Shown: positions 37,040-45,838 of the stretch, piece after piece
Layout of the letters: each line of letters starts with the position of its first letter
Position numbering within the stretch: position 1 is the first letter of the stretch
Assembly: GCF_022410465.1 (NCBI RefSeq)
Contig: NZ_JAJSON010000015.1
Coordinates: 39,860-103,859, forward strand
Length of the DNA: 64,000 nt
Source of the DNA: Christiangramia crocea
GTDB taxonomy: Bacteria; Bacteroidota; Bacteroidia; Flavobacteriales; Flavobacteriaceae
Reading direction: 5' to 3'
Notes under the pieces: generated by a model
What the model was told of the DNA's origin: nothing
Database searches by the model: none
Seen by the model: only the letters and a program-made list of their open reading frames with translations
Program-made: the position numbers and the translations under genes

Positions 37040-39241
37040 TTAAATAACATTTTTTAGTCCGTTGTAGATTACTTGATGCAGCCATATGAGATCATCATTT
37101 ACAATTATAAATTTTTCTCCTGTAGTTGTGTTTGAATGAATAAAGTCATTTCTTTTCTTGACAATATTACTTAACTCTTCTTCAGTAAGAGTTTCATTAG
37201 TTATATGATCAATGGTATTTAAAATTTTTAAATGCCATGGAATATTTCTACCACATTTCAAAATTGAATTTGTTTTCCTATAATACCCAGGACGGTTTTT
37301 ATCTTCAGTAAAAAATTTTAGGCTTTTATCTGTTCCTCTGTATTCAAACTTGTAAACCTTTCTTCCTTTTTTTCCATTTTCCGTTTTAATAGGGTTATCA
37401 ACGTTTATAACACGATTTGCCAAATTTTCAAGCACTGAAAACATAAAAAGAAATGAAGATGTTTTTTTAGAATCATTTGTATTACCATTTTTCAATATAT
37501 CTATGCTAAGTTTGAACCATTTCAAAACTTCGTCGACAAATTCCTTTGGTAAAGGATTTGGAACTTTTTTGTATTCTTTTCTCGGCAATAATTCCTTCTC
37601 AAGTATTCTATAGTTTTCATAAAACTGTTTTAGAAAAATGAGTTCTGCTCTTTTGGTCAAAATTTCAATCATTCCATTTATAGCGCCCGAAGTAAATTCT
37701 GGATCTATGCTATTTTCTGGAGATTCCTTTATAAGAAAACCATCTGATCCGGCTTTCTCTAGAGCTTGTAGATTCCAAATTTTGTTGGTTGCAGAGAAAA
37801 TAATTACCTGAATCCCTGGATTTGATGCCTTTATTGCCTTTAGTAATTTTAAGCCTGTTACTTCCTCTATACTTTTAGCGCGGAAATCATCCGGATGAAG
37901 GCGGAAATCTAGCAGAACTATATCAATATTTTTATCTCCAATAGTTGCAAGTGATTTTTCAATTATTTCCTCTCTGGTTAGAAAGTTTAATTCATCATCT
38001 AAATAATGAAACTCAAGGCGATTTTCATCATAGAAAATTTTACAAAAGATTTCGTACCAGCCTTTGTTTGCTTCATCGTCTATGTAAAGTATTTTTGGGC
38101 TTAAGGAAGGTTTGATCTTTAAGTTTGCTTCAGGAATAGTAAATAAATCCTTTACAGGATAAATAGTTTTTAAAAACTTAAAATATAAGTGATGCTGAAC
38201 TTTATCTGTGATAATCTCAATATCATCATCATTAGCTTTTAATGCAGAACTCCATCTATATATGGCCCATTCATTAGCTATACTGTGGTTGTCTTCATAA
38301 TTTTTTGGAGGCTCGAGTTTAATCTTCTTTAGTTCATTAGGTAACTCCCCATTTGTAATTGCGGGTCTTTTTTTATTTGCAGCTATTTCAAAAGCTTTCT
38401 TTTTAAAATCGACTATTTCGACATTTTTTGTTTTGAGTATATCAAAGTATTGGTTTTTAATTAACTCTTCTATGTTTATTGGGCTGTAAATAAATATTGA
38501 TGAAACTTTATTTGGAGTATTAGTACAACGAATGTGAGTAGCCAATCTTAATCCATTATAGTCTGAGAGAGTTGGACCAAAACATAATGGAAGAAAAATT
38601 ATATCATATTTTTCTTCTGTTAGTTCTTTTACAATTTTCTGAGACAATTTTTCGTCAGAAACGTCATTAAACAAAACTGTTTCTTTAGCATTTTCTATAG
38701 GATTGGAAATATTCAATTTTGCTGGTCGAAAAAATAGGATTTTAGAAGAGACTATTTTTGCACTGGGCTCTTCTTCCGTTAAATGTAAACTAGATTCCAA
38801 CTTGCCTACCAATTCCTGTTCAACATCAGGATTCTCCCCAAAAAGAAGATAGTTAAGTTGAAGATCACCTTGCAGGTACTTTTGAATAAAAGTTTCCAGG
38901 TTTTGATATAGGGTTGAAACAGGGAGATGAGCAACGTTGTTCTCAATGTTTCGGGAATTTTTACTACCACTAAAAAAGGCCAGCCAATTTTTTTGCTTAC
39001 TTGAGAACTCATCAAGATCACTTCGTTTTACTGAAGCTTCAAGTTTTAAATTAGTGTGGTCCAGAAAAGATTCATGGTAAAGAATGATATTATTATCTCG
39101 GAAGATTTCTTTCCTCCTCTTCGATAACTCCTTTAGATCGTAAATTGGTTGAATAATGTGTTCATATTTTTTTAATTTTTGGAGATTCCAACCATAATCA
39201 TTTTCCTGTCGGAGCTTCTTGTCATCTATGAGATATATCAT
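37040..39241 (-). CDS. multi-receiver-domain protein (response-regulator-like, 733 aa)
   Basis: Residues ~383-505 form a complete receiver domain: acidic pair Asp388/Asp389 in LYIDDE, phospho-acceptor Asp445 in IVLLDFRLHP, Ser483/Thr485 in IFSATN and Lys505 in GFLIKE. Two earlier segments look like degenerate receivers: MIYLIDDKKL at the start, and KYDIIFLPLCFGPTLSDYNGLRLA with KVSSIFIYSP at ~211-253. The C-terminal ~200 residues are helical with no DNA-binding motif seen. No normal histidine kinase is encoded nearby. It sits 2 bp after the 472-aa gene in the RT operon. Confidence 0.8.
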   Translation of the reverse strand: MIYLIDDKKLRQENDYGWNLQKLKKYEHIIQPIYDLKELSKRRKEIFRDNNIILYHESFLDHTNLKLEASVKRSDLDEFSSKQKNWLAFFSGSKNSRNIENNVAHLPVSTLYQNLETFIQKYLQGDLQLNYLLFGENPDVEQELVGKLESSLHLTEEEPSAKIVSSKILFFRPAKLNISNPIENAKETVLFNDVSDEKLSQKIVKELTEEKYDIIFLPLCFGPTLSDYNGLRLATHIRCTNTPNKVSSIFIYSPINIEELIKNQYFDILKTKNVEIVDFKKKAFEIAANKKRPAITNGELPNELKKIKLEPPKNYEDNHSIANEWAIYRWSSALKANDDDIEIITDKVQHHLYFKFLKTIYPVKDLFTIPEANLKIKPSLSPKILYIDDEANKGWYEIFCKIFYDENRLEFHYLDDELNFLTREEIIEKSLATIGDKNIDIVLLDFRLHPDDFRAKSIEEVTGLKLLKAIKASNPGIQVIIFSATNKIWNLQALEKAGSDGFLIKESPENSIDPEFTSGAINGMIEILTKRAELIFLKQFYENYRILEKELLPRKEYKKVPNPLPKEFVDEVLKWFKLSIDILKNGNTNDSKKTSSFLFMFSVLENLANRVINVDNPIKTENGKKGRKVYKFEYRGTDKSLKFFTEDKNRPGYYRKTNSILKCGRNIPWHLKILNTIDHITNETLTEEELSNIVKKRNDFIHSNTTTGEKFIIVNDDLIWLHQVIYNGLKNVI

Positions 39242-39243
39242 TA

Positions 39244-40662
39244 TTATTTTTTTCTAAATTCAAATATATGTTCTACTCCTTCAAAGAAATCTAGTGGTTC
39301 AGCAGTTCGTGGTTTACCATTCCAAATATTAACCTTGGCAAATTGTTTTTGATCAAAATCTGCACGTACATAAAAATTGCACATTCCATTTAATTGATTG
39401 TCTATCAATGCTTTATATGTTTTACCCAGAGGTCTTTCAATTGTGTCAATTAAGCTTTTGTGGTAACTTGTGTTTAAGTGATGAATTGAAAGTTCAACAC
39501 CTCCGGATGTTTGATAAAATGACAGCTTTACCCGAGGCATTTCCTCTATTTGCCTCTTCAAAATTAAATCTATGATAATGTTGTAAGCTTGAATTAGCTT
39601 ATCAACATCAGTAAACAATTCAATATTTGTGGGAAATTCCTGGTTTTCAATCTCAAAATCAATCTTCTCATTCCAGTTTTTAATCTTGTTTTGAAGGAGT
39701 AAAATTTGTTTTAGGGAGTTGTCTTGCCTAATGTGGAAAAGATGTTTGAAATGAATTACCAGATCATTAAATGTTTTTAAGTACTTATTGAAGTTTTTAG
39801 ATTTGATTGCTTCGGAAAATTCAAAACCAATTATTTCATGACTTTCAATTAAACCTGGGTCAGGGCATGGAGGAAAATTTTCATTCATTTTACACCATTT
39901 TTTTAATTCTTTACTTGACCAGCTAAATTTAATGTTGTCGCCAGACCAACCGTCTCCTAAATCAACCTTATAATAATCTTTTCCGGTTAAATATCCACGG
40001 ATAAGAGCTTTAACCCTTGAAGGTGCAAAATGATTTTTCTCATGCCTTTCAAATGCTTTTAATATTGCTTCCAGGTGTTTCGGAAATTGATAGGTTTCTG
40101 TACCGCAATAATCATTTATTGTTACTAATTCATTACTATCAATTTCGTGACAAGTTGATCGAAGAATAGGATCCTGGTTATAATCGTATAAATATTTATA
40201 AAGACTAACAGGAGAATAATATGAAAGACTATTTTTCTTTGACTCATTCTTTCTGTTTTTCATTTTTTCCAATATCTCCTTCACCCTTTCATCACTTATA
40301 ATTTTTTCTTCTGTTGAATTGCGCATTTGACTTTCTGATGACTTGATAGAATTATTTTCCTGTTCTTCATTGCCATTTGACTTAGTAATAATTTTCACAG
40401 TGTTCTCATCAAATTCTGGAAGGCCGGTAAAGCCACTAGGATTTGTTCCTTCGAAATTCTTGGAGTCATTTTCTACATAAGTCTTTGACGTTCCGATTCC
40501 CATCTTTTTCTTTATCAGCTGAAGCTCTTGTAATATGAGTTTGTCTGATCCATTCTTGCCAATATCCCTCATGGCAAGCTCAAAAACTTTGCTTTTCTGC
40601 TCGGATGTGAGTTTAGGGTTAGATAGAAGGTTAGTTATAAACAAGGTTTCCGCTTTTTTCAT
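39244..40662 (-). CDS. hypothetical RT-operon protein (472 aa)
   Basis: The N-terminus begins with a helical segment (KKAETLFITNLLSNPKLTSEQKSKVFELAMRDI) and a long polar, low-complexity linker (~60-145). A globular part (~150-470) ends in LSFYQTSGGVELSIHHLNTSYHKS ... VNIWNGKPRTAEPLDFFEGVEHIFEFRK. No family is recognised with confidence. The last ~120 residues faintly suggest a degenerate GHKL-type ATPase module, which would suit the receiver-protein neighbour, but the N/G boxes are missing. The start overlaps the RT stop by 4 bp, so it is translationally coupled to the RT. Confidence 0.65.
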   Translation of the reverse strand: MKKAETLFITNLLSNPKLTSEQKSKVFELAMRDIGKNGSDKLILQELQLIKKKMGIGTSKTYVENDSKNFEGTNPSGFTGLPEFDENTVKIITKSNGNEEQENNSIKSSESQMRNSTEEKIISDERVKEILEKMKNRKNESKKNSLSYYSPVSLYKYLYDYNQDPILRSTCHEIDSNELVTINDYCGTETYQFPKHLEAILKAFERHEKNHFAPSRVKALIRGYLTGKDYYKVDLGDGWSGDNIKFSWSSKELKKWCKMNENFPPCPDPGLIESHEIIGFEFSEAIKSKNFNKYLKTFNDLVIHFKHLFHIRQDNSLKQILLLQNKIKNWNEKIDFEIENQEFPTNIELFTDVDKLIQAYNIIIDLILKRQIEEMPRVKLSFYQTSGGVELSIHHLNTSYHKSLIDTIERPLGKTYKALIDNQLNGMCNFYVRADFDQKQFAKVNIWNGKPRTAEPLDFFEGVEHIFEFRKK

Positions 40663-41939
40663 AATGTAAGTATGGTAGTGGTTAGTGCCTCAGAACTTTC
40701 TTTTTTTTCGTAATATAACTCCATAGCCTTATTAAGGCCTTCCTCATCCCAAACTTTGAGGACCCTATCTACAAGTGGAGACCCCATACTCAATTTTAAG
40801 AACCTTCCCTGTAGTTTTTTATAAGTAGGATCATCTGTACCTTTTACCATTTTCAGGAACTCCAGTTTGCCGGCTAAAACATTTTCCATTTCAGGATGAT
40901 CAGGCTTTACATGTCCTTTATCTTTTAAGTAATCCTGGGTAAAAATTTGTTCGGCCTTTTTTGTCCCATATTTTTCCCAATAGTATAGCCACATCCTTAA
41001 TTGCTTCGTGTAGTTTTTAGGAACATTTATTTTTTCATTGACCACAAGTCCCGTGGCTTCCTGACGAAACCCTGTTTTTTGAAGTCTGGTTTTGGACGGA
41101 TTGATCTTTAGGAGCTGATCTTCTTCTATGATACGGGTCAGTTCCGATTGGAACTCATTTTTATTATATACGTTATGGGAAGAAGAAAAAGTGATGTCAT
41201 CTGCGTACCGTGTAAAATTCAGGTTGAATCTTTTCGCTAGACCTTTCAGGCGCCTATCTAGATCCCTGCAAAGAATGTTTGAGATGGTCGGGGAGGTAGG
41301 ACTACCTTGGGGAAGAACCGTTTTGATATTACCATCTATTTTAAAGGGATGTGTACATAAACAAGATAGAAAAAAGGCTAGTTGCTCTTTGTTCCTATCT
41401 TTTCTTAAATTGAATGGCTTTTTCATGAAGCCTAGTTTAACCCTGTTACGGTCAAAGGAGTGGAAAAAATCCTGTAAGTCCAGATTGTATACATAATGTT
41501 TATCGACATGAGGCTGAGCATTATCGACTATAGATTTTTCCTGTACAAACCCTGTTGCAGCGGGATGGGCTTCATATACGGCCTGAAGTATAAAATTAAG
41601 TACTCTCAAAATAGATCGTAGACCTTTAACTGGAGCATTGATTATTCTCTTAGCACCATTCTTTTTGGGAATATCAAAGGAGGTGTACCTTTTTTTGCAG
41701 AAGTCGGGATTGGCATAATAGTTAAGAGCTTTGAGACGAAAAACTTTACACTCGTCTCCATACATCATTCGTTTTGCTTCATTCAAAAGAACTAGAAGAT
41801 CCTCTTTAGATTCGAGTAAAGCGAATTTTTTGCGAATGTAGGTTTGTTGGTCAGGGCTTGCTTTCATAATAACTTTTGCATTAATTCTTCTAATACCTGC
41901 CCGGATACTCTTTAAGTATATATTATAAAGCAATTTCAA
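40659..41939 (-). CDS. retron-type reverse transcriptase
   Basis: 426 residues. RT motifs: Asp154 in YNLDLQDFFHS, QGSPTSP (211-217), and the catalytic YADD (245-248). Retron hallmarks are NAQPH at 140-144 (the NAxxH signature before the first catalytic Asp) and ATGLVVN at 295-301 (the VTG-type motif). The frame starts with TTG at 41939; an ATG at 41867 is possible, but the extra N-terminal helix looks protein-like. It is first of a five-gene operon (RT, 472 aa, receiver protein, RecD-like helicase, TPR protein). It would copy part of the upstream structured RNA into multicopy single-stranded DNA. Confidence 0.92.
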   Translation of the reverse strand: MKLLYNIYLKSIRAGIRRINAKVIMKASPDQQTYIRKKFALLESKEDLLVLLNEAKRMMYGDECKVFRLKALNYYANPDFCKKRYTSFDIPKKNGAKRIINAPVKGLRSILRVLNFILQAVYEAHPAATGFVQEKSIVDNAQPHVDKHYVYNLDLQDFFHSFDRNRVKLGFMKKPFNLRKDRNKEQLAFFLSCLCTHPFKIDGNIKTVLPQGSPTSPTISNILCRDLDRRLKGLAKRFNLNFTRYADDITFSSSHNVYNKNEFQSELTRIIEEDQLLKINPSKTRLQKTGFRQEATGLVVNEKINVPKNYTKQLRMWLYYWEKYGTKKAEQIFTQDYLKDKGHVKPDHPEMENVLAGKLEFLKMVKGTDDPTYKKLQGRFLKLSMGSPLVDRVLKVWDEEGLNKAMELYYEKKESSEALTTTILTL

Positions 41940-41999
41940 TAATCAGAACTAATTCATTTGTCTTGAAATAGTTTATAATAATAAATCATAAAAAAATAA

Positions 42000-42185
42000 T
42001 AAGTGGAGGTTTTGAAATTTAGGATTCAATTCCTCACTAACCTTTGGCCGACTAAAAGTCGGGTAAAGATGCCGATCATTGTCCTGATAATTTCAGGACC
42101 AGCACCCAAATTCAATATCTCTGTGGGCAGGTATTTCAAAGAACAATGCAAATAAATGCATCATCTGTGCAGTCTAACTGCACAA
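42000..42185 (-). ncRNA. candidate retron msr-msd RNA
   Basis: The gap before the RT gene is packed with stems on the strand of the RT: TGTGCAGT/ACTGCACA (8 bp, plus-strand 42166-42184), GTCCTGA/TCAGGAC (7 bp), CCGACT/AGTCGG (6 bp), ATGCA/TGCAT, and AGTGAGG pairing with CCTCCACT. The place and orientation fit the msr-msd locus of retrons. I could not fix the a1/a2 ends or the branching guanosine, so the boundaries are approximate. Confidence 0.6.
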
Positions 42186-42288
42186 ATAATTTTAATTTTA
42201 ATCTTTGCTTTATTACAATCCAGAATTAGTAGGGATGGGGCAGATTGTATCATCTCAAATATAAAATTTTAATTTATATAGTTTTTAA

Positions 42289-42329
42289 CATATCTGTGAA
42301 ATAAGGATTTTTTTGATATCATAGATATG
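42289..42329. promoter_or_regulatory. candidate WYL-regulator operator (inverted repeat)
   Basis: CATATCTGTGA (42289-42299) and TCATAGATATG (42319-42329) are inverted copies with one mismatch and a 19-base spacer. They lie between the divergent RT unit and the WYL gene. Spaced inverted repeats of this type are bound by dimeric WYL repressors such as BrxR and CapW. Confidence 0.5.
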
Positions 42330-42386
42330 CTGATAAAAAGAGAATAATTTAAAATTGAAGTTTTTAGATAACTTTAAAAAAAGGCC

Positions 42387-43394
42387 ATGCCAATTACGAA
42401 AAATGCTCTTATAAGATATCAATGTCTTGATCGTTGTTTTCGAAACCCAGGTAAACGTTATTATATTGAGGACTTGCTTGAAGAATGTAATAAAGCTTTA
42501 TGGGAATTAAATCCTGACTCTAATGGAATTAGGAAGCGGCAACTATATGATGATATCACCTTTATGACCTCCCCCGAAGGTTGGAGTGCGCCCATTGAGA
42601 GGGTCAGGGATAGCCGTCGGACGTACTTCAGATATGAGGATCAGAACTTTTCTATCAATAACCAACCGTTGAACGAGCTTGAAGCAGAACAGCTAAAATC
42701 GGCAATCTCAATTTTGGATCGGTTCAAAGGTCTGCCTCAATTTAAGTGGATCAATCAGTTGTTGCCTAAACTTGATCAGGCCTTCAATATATCTAATGAT
42801 TCTGAAGGGATCATTAGTTTTGATAATAATGAATATTTGAAAGGTATAGAGTTTATAGGGCCTTTATTTAATGCCATCCTCTATAAAAAGCTTCTAGAAA
42901 TCAATTATAAGTCATTCAAAAATCCGGAACCAGTAGAAATAATTTTCTCTCCATATCATCTTAAGGAATATAATAATAGGTGGTTTGTATATGGCAAGAA
43001 TAATGACTTTGATGGTCTAATCAATTTGGCCCTTGATCGGATAGAAGAAATTAAGGAGTTAAAAGGACCTTATGAATTTGCGAATGTGAATTTTGAAGAA
43101 TATTTTGAAGATGTGATTGGCGTATCAATTTTTCCTGACCAAAAACCAATTAAAATAGGTTTAAGGGTTGACCAAAGTTTGTGGCCCTACATTCAAACCA
43201 AGCCATTACATGGATCTCAGAAAACTAAAGAAAAAGGGAAAGATTTTACAATTATATCTATTGAGGTTGTTCCAAATTTTGAGCTTGAGAGTATAGTTCT
43301 CCAATTTGGAGAAAAGATAGAGGTGTTAGAGCCTGAGAGTTTTAGAAATCAAATTAAAAATAGAATTATCGCAACCTCTAAAAAATATCTTTAG
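42387..43394 (+). CDS. WYL-domain transcriptional regulator
   Basis: 335 residues. The N-terminal ~90 residues form a winged-HTH style domain (ITKNALIRYQCLDRCFRNPGKRYYIEDLLEECNKAL ... RKRQLYDDITFM). The WYL domain is at ~165-235 (LYKKLLEINYKSFKNPEPVEIIFSPYHLKEYNNRWFVYGKN ... LALDRIEEIKEL), followed by a C-terminal WCX-like extension. WYL regulators sit beside many phage-defence systems and repress them until a ligand, probably nucleic acid or nucleotide, is bound. It is divergent from the retron RT operon and likely controls it. Its stop overlaps the stop of the next gene by 4 bp. Confidence 0.88.
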   Translation: MPITKNALIRYQCLDRCFRNPGKRYYIEDLLEECNKALWELNPDSNGIRKRQLYDDITFMTSPEGWSAPIERVRDSRRTYFRYEDQNFSINNQPLNELEAEQLKSAISILDRFKGLPQFKWINQLLPKLDQAFNISNDSEGIISFDNNEYLKGIEFIGPLFNAILYKKLLEINYKSFKNPEPVEIIFSPYHLKEYNNRWFVYGKNNDFDGLINLALDRIEEIKELKGPYEFANVNFEEYFEDVIGVSIFPDQKPIKIGLRVDQSLWPYIQTKPLHGSQKTKEKGKDFTIISIEVVPNFELESIVLQFGEKIEVLEPESFRNQIKNRIIATSKKYL

Positions 43395-43828
43395 TAATGT
43401 TTTGTAGGTTCTTTTAACCAGGCATTTAATTCTTTATAATTCTCTTGAAAAACAACCTTCAATTCATCTTGAGACATTCCATCGTATGTTCCTAAAAATT
43501 TATGGGTCATATCAAGAAAAGGATCAAATCTTCCGTATACTAAAAACCTTATTCTATCACCTGTTTTTATTAATGAACATTCATTATAAAATGGGAGAGT
43601 TTCTTCAGAAATATAGCGAAGCGATTTTTTATAACAAATTGCTTTCGTTTTTACGGGTTCTGCATTTTTAAAATCAAGATGTTCAATTGTTAACCAAATA
43701 CTATTATGGTTTGCTTCTTCACCAATTTCTAGTATCCGGCAGGGAATAACATAAATATCTTCATTATAGAAGTCACTATATTCTTTTTTAGGTTTGGTGG
43801 TCAGAAATTCCTTTTGGTAAAAATCCAT
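43391..43828 (-). CDS. hypothetical protein (145 aa)
   Basis: Soluble, beta-rich small protein (EDIYVIPCRILEIGEEANHNSIWLTIEHLDF, GDRIRFLVYGRFD). No recognisable motif, signal or membrane segment. It is convergent with the WYL regulator (4-bp overlap) and about 100 bp upstream of the nuclease-DUF2075 gene on the same strand, so it could belong to that unit or stand alone. Confidence 0.55.
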   Translation of the reverse strand: MDFYQKEFLTTKPKKEYSDFYNEDIYVIPCRILEIGEEANHNSIWLTIEHLDFKNAEPVKTKAICYKKSLRYISEETLPFYNECSLIKTGDRIRFLVYGRFDPFLDMTHKFLGTYDGMSQDELKVVFQENYKELNAWLKEPTKHY

Positions 43829-43929
43829 TAATTTGCTTTTATTATACTTTAAATAATTTTAAGCCATAAATCAGTAATGTGAATGTCTGGATAATAAGGA
43901 TTAAATTTCATTACTGACGGTTTGGCTTG

Positions 43930-45837
43930 CTAGCGACTAATTATTGATTTAGCCTGCGTTTTTTCCTCTATTCTACGTTTAAAATATTTCTCAGTTTCTT
44001 TATTAGTGAAATATACATAGCATCCCAACATTCCTCTAGTCATCAATGTGCGATAAATGTTCTTAACATGATTTTCAAAATTTTCTTTCCCTCTCTTTAA
44101 AGTAGGGTCTTCCGTTGCAGTAATATCAGCTTTAAGTGAGTCGGACTCTGGATCATAAACAAGATCGTCGCCTATAATAACGCCGATGTAGTCAAATTCA
44201 AAACCTTGGGCAGTATAGATGCAACCAATCTGTTTTATACCTTCAGGACGGTATGCCCATTCAAACCACTGTACATATCCTTTTGGAGGACGAATTTTAC
44301 TGTGAGTTTCCCAAGGCATCGCAAATGAACCAATTTGAACATCATTTACTAATTCACCATTCGCATCAAGTTTTTTACTCCATGGCCAGCAAAATCCAGC
44401 TACCAATCTTGCAGAATTAGGTTTCTCTTTCTCCTTTGAAGCAATTGTGCTATAAAGTTCCCGCGGAGAATCGAAAATTTGAAAGTCAAACTTTTCATCC
44501 TGTTTAAGAACTTTTTTTTCATCGGTATAACCAAGAACTGATTCAAGCCACAGTAAATAATCGTTGGACCCCATGCATCGGAACTGGGTTTCTAAAGTTA
44601 CCTCTGATATATTGCGATTGTATTTTGCAGCAGCACTTCTTATCATGTCTGAATGACCAATTTCCTGAGATCGGACATTTTGCCAATCATCAATAAAAAA
44701 GACAGATACTTTGGCGCAACGTACTAGTTGTTCTACCTGGGGCATATCGGTTCTGTGCTCTGGTCGGGTATATTGAAAGTTGCTTGTTTTTTCTATCCGG
44801 TGAGCTTCATCCACAAGTAGTAAGTCTAGTTCTTGCTCATTTACCCGAGATGGAGTAAAACGGTAAAGGTTTGAGATTAGGATACGTCCATTGGGGCCCA
44901 CTAATTTTTGAATACCCGCGGTGAAAGGTTTCGATTTGCATCCATAAAATACGTTCATATTGCGTTTAGCTGCTTCGGCCAAGATATTCAATGCTATTAA
45001 TGATTTACCAGTGCCGGGTCCTCCATGAACGATAATAACTTCTGATTTTTTCTGTTTTTTTGCTTTTCTGACTTTTGACCAAATCAGATTTTTAGCGACT
45101 AATTGTTCATTTAATAATGAAAATACTTCTTCATTTTTGATGACATTAGACACATTTTCTAAAAGTTTTTTGCTCGGTCTTATTGGACTTTGCATAAAAC
45201 GATTAAAAACTTCTGATCCTTTACCTGCGGATAGCAGTATCCCAATTTTATCCGCAATGGCACGCACATCATCTTTAGTATACAATGGGTAATTATCAAG
45301 GATTTTCTTGTAGATGGGATCGAAAAGCCCTTCATCATCAGTGCGTGAATAGTTATGGCAGTATGCACAGCTAAATAGCTGCATTTCGGGCAATGTTTCG
45401 AATTCCTGTATAAAGCCCTTAAGGTAATTATGGTAGCCTTTAGCTTGTTGGGAAGGATGGGGGACAATTCGATCCCCACCGCCCGTGTAAGTTTCTACAA
45501 AATTACCTTCGTCAACGAGTGCGGTGACTGAAGACCATTGTTTTAATTCAATTAGGACAACATTATCATTATTATCCTTATCCTTTCCAAATAGAAGAAC
45601 ATCGACTCGACTCTGGTTATAAGGCACTTCGTATTCGATAGCAATAATGTTATCTTTCAAATCTGCCAGTTCAATTAAGTCCCTTACTCTTGGAAGAGAG
45701 TTTTGCCATGATGTAATTTCACTTGGATGGGGTTCCTTATTAAAGCGTAGGATAAATGATTGCAGCATTATATCACTAAGTCGGTTCTCTCGAACATCCT
45801 GAACGAATTGGCAGGTAGTATCCTGGTAAATCAACAT
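43930..45837 (-). CDS. PD-(D/E)XK-like nuclease fused to DUF2075 (Schlafen-type) helicase
   Basis: 635 residues. The N-terminal ~120 residues have a restriction-nuclease-like core: Glu69 in IAIEYE, Asp79 in SRVDVLLFG, and Glu97-x-Lys99 in VVLIELKQW. A DUF2075 helicase follows: Walker A HGGPGTGKS (271-279), LLLVDEAHRIEK (Walker B), FFIDDWQNVR, TLETQFRC, and IGCIYTAQGFEFDYIGVI near the end. It likely cuts or remodels DNA or RNA with ATP. It starts only 1 base after the MazG-like gene stop, so the two form a unit. The fused nuclease suggests a defence role. Confidence 0.87.
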   Translation of the reverse strand: MLIYQDTTCQFVQDVRENRLSDIMLQSFILRFNKEPHPSEITSWQNSLPRVRDLIELADLKDNIIAIEYEVPYNQSRVDVLLFGKDKDNNDNVVLIELKQWSSVTALVDEGNFVETYTGGGDRIVPHPSQQAKGYHNYLKGFIQEFETLPEMQLFSCAYCHNYSRTDDEGLFDPIYKKILDNYPLYTKDDVRAIADKIGILLSAGKGSEVFNRFMQSPIRPSKKLLENVSNVIKNEEVFSLLNEQLVAKNLIWSKVRKAKKQKKSEVIIVHGGPGTGKSLIALNILAEAAKRNMNVFYGCKSKPFTAGIQKLVGPNGRILISNLYRFTPSRVNEQELDLLLVDEAHRIEKTSNFQYTRPEHRTDMPQVEQLVRCAKVSVFFIDDWQNVRSQEIGHSDMIRSAAAKYNRNISEVTLETQFRCMGSNDYLLWLESVLGYTDEKKVLKQDEKFDFQIFDSPRELYSTIASKEKEKPNSARLVAGFCWPWSKKLDANGELVNDVQIGSFAMPWETHSKIRPPKGYVQWFEWAYRPEGIKQIGCIYTAQGFEFDYIGVIIGDDLVYDPESDSLKADITATEDPTLKRGKENFENHVKNIYRTLMTRGMLGCYVYFTNKETEKYFKRRIEEKTQAKSIISR

Positions 45838-45838
45838 A

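Noticed and set aside
41867..41939. Moving the RT start to the ATG at 41867
   Set aside because: The 24 extra residues from TTG form a plausible basic helix continuing into the RT N-terminus, so the longer form was kept; the choice is uncertain.
41941..42240. a1/a2 long-range pairing of the retron RNA
   Set aside because: Only A/T-rich partial matches (around AAAATTATT) could be found by eye; too weak to place the RNA ends.
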